A DNA stretch of 34,691 nt from Rhodoferax sp. (GTDB lineage Bacteria; Pseudomonadota; Gammaproteobacteria; Burkholderiales; Burkholderiaceae), in the NCBI GenBank assembly GCA_020048295.1, contig JAIFMT010000206.1:1-34691 (forward strand), given 5' to 3'. A program made the translations under genes and the position numbers. Each line of letters begins with the position of its first letter. Within the stretch, counting starts at the first letter, position 1. Of this stretch, positions 32,224-34,691 are shown one piece after another. The notes under the pieces were generated by a model. The model worked only from the letters and a program-made list of their open reading frames with translations. It was not told the DNA's origin and ran no database searches.

Positions 32224-34691
32224 ATGACTGAGATTCGCGCACTCCTTCTGACCGATGTTGTTGACAGCACCAAGCTCTCTGAAGCGCTGGGTGACGCGGC
32301 CATGGCCGAGGTCTGGATCAACCACGACCGGGTGGCACGCGACTTGTTGCCGCCCTGGAGCGGCCGTGAAATCGACAAGACCGACGGCATGCTGCTGATG
32401 TTTGACAGCGCTGCCAACGCTGTCGGCTACGCGCTGGCCTACCACGAGGCGCTGGCTGGCTTGCCAGTGCCCTTGAGTGCACGTGCCGGCCTGCATGTGG
32501 GGCCGGTCATTCTGCGTACCAACACCGCTGAAGATGTGGCGCGCGGCGCCAAGCCGCTGGAGGTGGATGGCTTGGCCAAACCCACGGCAGCCCGCGTCAT
32601 GTCACTGGCCCAAGGGGCACAGACCTTGCTGACCAGCGACGCCTGCGAGGCCCTGGGCAAAGTCGATGCGGCCCTCAAAATCGAGTCGCACGGGCACTGG
32701 ATGATGAAAGGGGTCAGCGACCCGCTGGAACTGTTTGAGGTGGCGCCGGCTGATGCGCGCACGGTGGCCCCACCCGACAGTGAAAAGGTGTATCGCGTGG
32801 TGCGCTCAGGCGACTGGTGGCTACCGGTCAAGGAAATTGCCAACAACCTGCCCCAGCCAGGCACCTCCTTTATTGGCCGTGAGCGTGAAGTGGCCGAAGT
32901 CAAAGCCTTGCTCACTGGTGCACGACTGATCACCTTGCTGGGCATGGGTGGTTTGGGCAAAACCCGCTTGTCACTGGAGGTGGCGGCGCAGGTGATGTAC
33001 CAGTACCCAGATGGCATCTGGTTTCTTGACCTGGCGCCCATCAGCGACCCGGCGCTGGTGGTGGCAGAAGCCGCCCAGTTGCTGGGCGTGCGTGAGGAGC
33101 CCGAACGGGCGCTGGTTCAATCAGTCTGTGCTTTTCTGAAAACCCGCCGGGTGTTGATGGTGTTTGACAATTGCGAACACCTGATGAAACCGTCCACCGA
33201 TCTGGCGCACGCCTTGGTCAAGGGCACCACCCATGTGCGCATCATTGCCTCGAGCCGCGAGGCCCTGCATGTGCCGGGTGAGCGGGCCTACCCCATATTG
33301 CCGCTGCCGGTGCCCAAGGCGGGCGACAGTGTTGCCGCATTGCAGCAACTGACTGCCGTGCGCCTGTTTGTGGCGCGCGCCCAGGCCCATAAACCCAGCT
33401 TTGAACTCAGCGAGCGCGAGGCACCCGCAGTGGCCGAACTGGTGGCACGGCTGGAGGGCATTCCGCTGGCGCTGGAACTTGCCGCCGCCCGGGTACGGGC
33501 CATGTCGGTGGCTGACATCAACATTCGACTGAAAGACCGCTACAAACTGCTCACCGGCGGCTCACGCGTCTTGCAGGAACGCCAGCAAACGCTGCGGGCG
33601 CTGGTGGACTGGTCCTACGACATGCTGCAAGACACTGAAAAAGTGCTGCTTCAGCGACTGGGCGTGTTTGTCGGTGGCTTTGATCTGGAAGCCTGTGAGG
33701 TGGTGGGTGGCGTGGACCCGATTGATAGCTTTGACGTGCTGGACCTGCTGGCGTCATTGGTCGAGAAGTCGCTGGTCATGATGGAAGAGCGCGACGACGG
33801 CACGCGCTACCGCATGCTGGAAACCATTCGCGAATATGCACGCGAAAAGCTGCAACAAAGTGGCACCCTGGCTGACACCGCAGCGGCGCATTGTCAGCAT
33901 TACTTTGCCCTGGCCAAAACAGCCAACAAGGCATTGGTCGGGCCCGAGCAGGCGCAATCGCTGCAACGCCTGGAAACCGAGCTGGACAACTTGCGTGCAG
34001 CCACCGCGCTGGCTCTGGCTGGGGGTGTGGATGGCATCATTGCGGTAAAGCTGGCCGTGGCCCTGCAAGGTTTTTGGTTACTGCGCGGCTATGCCACCGA
34101 AGGCCGCAATGTGGTGCGTGCAGCCCTGGAGATTGCCGATGTGCAGGCGTCTGACCAAGCCCATGCGTTTGCGCTGTATGTCGGTGCCGCGCTGGCGGTG
34201 GGCCAAAGCGACTATGCCGAGGCCCGGCAAATGCTGCAAACCTGCCTGGATTTGCGCCGCCGCCTGGGCAACCCCATTGAGATCGCCGCCACGCTATCGA
34301 CCCTGGCACTGGCCAGCCTGCCGCTGGGTGATGTGGTGCTGGCGCGTGCTGGGGAACAAGAGGCACTGGAACTGTTCAAGCAGGCCGAAGACCGTGTGGA
34401 TGAAGCCATTGTGCTGCTGCAATTGGGGCAAATTGAAGCCTACGCCGGCGAAGCCGACCAGGCTCGGACGTATTTGCAAGCTTCCTTGGCGTTAGCCCGG
34501 AAAATCAAATACGTGGAGGTTGAGGGCGAATGTGAACTGGTGCTGGGCCAGGTGGCCCTGCAAACTGGCGACGCTGACCTGGCGGGGCAAAAGCTGGCGC
34601 GCTCGCTAGCCATGTGCCAAGAAGCCGGTGACCGCCGGGGTGTGGCCAATGCCACCTGGTGGCTGGGCAAGGTCGCCCTGGCCCGCCAACA
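32224..34691 (+). CDS. Class III nucleotide cyclase fused to NB-ARC-like ATPase and helical repeats (3' end outside window)
   Basis: ATG 32224 opens a frame that stays open to the window end (822 residues seen). Residues 1-175 are a CHD-type adenylate/guanylate cyclase: metal Asp11 in LLLTDVVDST, Asp54 in DKTDGMLLMFDS, and RAGLHVGPV. In the block GLAKPTAARVMSLA the Arg is kept but the usual transition-state Asn position seems to be Pro120. Residues 212-470 are a STAND/NB-ARC-like ATPase: SFIGREREVAEV, P-loop GMGGLGKT (240-247), LMVFDNCEHL (311-320), IIASSREAL and EGIPLALELAAARV. Then RALVDWSYDMLQ, MLETIREYAREKL and TPR-like helices follow. It probably couples ligand sensing by the repeats to cyclase output. 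Divergent from the SulP operon. Confidence 0.9.
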   Translation, partial: MTEIRALLLTDVVDSTKLSEALGDAAMAEVWINHDRVARDLLPPWSGREIDKTDGMLLMFDSAANAVGYALAYHEALAGLPVPLSARAGLHVGPVILRTNTAEDVARGAKPLEVDGLAKPTAARVMSLAQGAQTLLTSDACEALGKVDAALKIESHGHWMMKGVSDPLELFEVAPADARTVAPPDSEKVYRVVRSGDWWLPVKEIANNLPQPGTSFIGREREVAEVKALLTGARLITLLGMGGLGKTRLSLEVAAQVMYQYPDGIWFLDLAPISDPALVVAEAAQLLGVREEPERALVQSVCAFLKTRRVLMVFDNCEHLMKPSTDLAHALVKGTTHVRIIASSREALHVPGERAYPILPLPVPKAGDSVAALQQLTAVRLFVARAQAHKPSFELSEREAPAVAELVARLEGIPLALELAAARVRAMSVADINIRLKDRYKLLTGGSRVLQERQQTLRALVDWSYDMLQDTEKVLLQRLGVFVGGFDLEACEVVGGVDPIDSFDVLDLLASLVEKSLVMMEERDDGTRYRMLETIREYAREKLQQSGTLADTAAAHCQHYFALAKTANKALVGPEQAQSLQRLETELDNLRAATALALAGGVDGIIAVKLAVALQGFWLLRGYATEGRNVVRAALEIADVQASDQAHAFALYVGAALAVGQSDYAEARQMLQTCLDLRRRLGNPIEIAATLSTLALASLPLGDVVLARAGEQEALELFKQAEDRVDEAIVLLQLGQIEAYAGEADQARTYLQASLALARKIKYVEVEGECELVLGQVALQTGDADLAGQKLARSLAMCQEAGDRRGVANATWWLGKVALARQ

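Noticed and set aside
1..34691. tRNA, rRNA, CRISPR arrays, insertion sequences, integrases
   Set aside because: None was recognised while reading both strands; a dedicated tRNA or repeat scan would be needed to exclude small cases.

Overview
The window is a dense chromosomal stretch of a high-GC beta-proteobacterium, most likely a member of the Comamonadaceae (Rhodoferax/Polaromonas/Acidovorax relatives). The support is protein style (PhaM-type granule protein, LpxC, phn cluster of beta-proteobacterial layout) and at least two copies of a short intergenic dyad repeat (core GATAGCTGCCAGCGCTT...AAGGGCTA) that I associate with this family. No rRNA, tRNA, CRISPR array, transposase or prophage gene was seen.

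Region 1 (1-4469, + strand): the C-terminal part of a TonB-dependent receptor, a Crp/Fnr-type regulator, a PhaM-like polyhydroxybutyrate granule protein and a FIST sensory-domain protein. Region 2 (4579-6826, - strand): a secreted solute-binding-like protein followed 7 nt later by a membrane diguanylate cyclase with an intact GGEEF and an I-site. Region 3 (7007-13445): an exported FKBP-type prolyl isomerase (+), then a - strand series: kinase/P-loop fusion protein, single-domain response regulator, a 58-residue membrane protein, LpxC, a deoxyinosine/uracil-DNA glycosylase-like protein with the family repeat inside its reading frame, and a 720-residue protein whose C-terminal half looks like cyanobacterial acyl-ACP reductase.

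Region 4 (13630-26951): a phosphonate catabolism locus. phnC-phnD-phnE (+) encode the ABC importer; a DUF1045/2H-phosphoesterase-like gene and phnF (GntR/UTRA repressor) lie on the - strand as an overlapping pair; an unusual small secreted, possibly transglutaminase-like protein sits between phnF and phnG; then phnG-H-I-J-K-L-M form a tightly coupled carbon-phosphorus lyase operon with mostly 4-nt ATGA overlaps, followed by a hexapeptide-repeat transferase of the phosphonate type and an iron-containing alcohol dehydrogenase. No phnN or phnP is present in the window.

Region 5 (27035-34691): a cyclic-nucleotide-flavoured signalling cluster. A - strand operon encodes a SulP transporter with STAS and cNMP-binding domains, a class I (PDEase_I-like) cyclic nucleotide phosphodiesterase homologue split by an apparent frameshift, a STAS anti-sigma-factor-antagonist-like protein and a SpoIIE/PP2C phosphatase with a degenerate cNMP-binding domain. 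Divergent from it is a class III nucleotide cyclase fused to an NB-ARC-like ATPase and helical/TPR-like repeats, which runs off the window end. Synthesis, degradation and two possible read-outs of a cyclic nucleotide are thus encoded side by side; this is the most interesting part of the window. All assignments are from reading the sequence and remembered family motifs; no searches were run.
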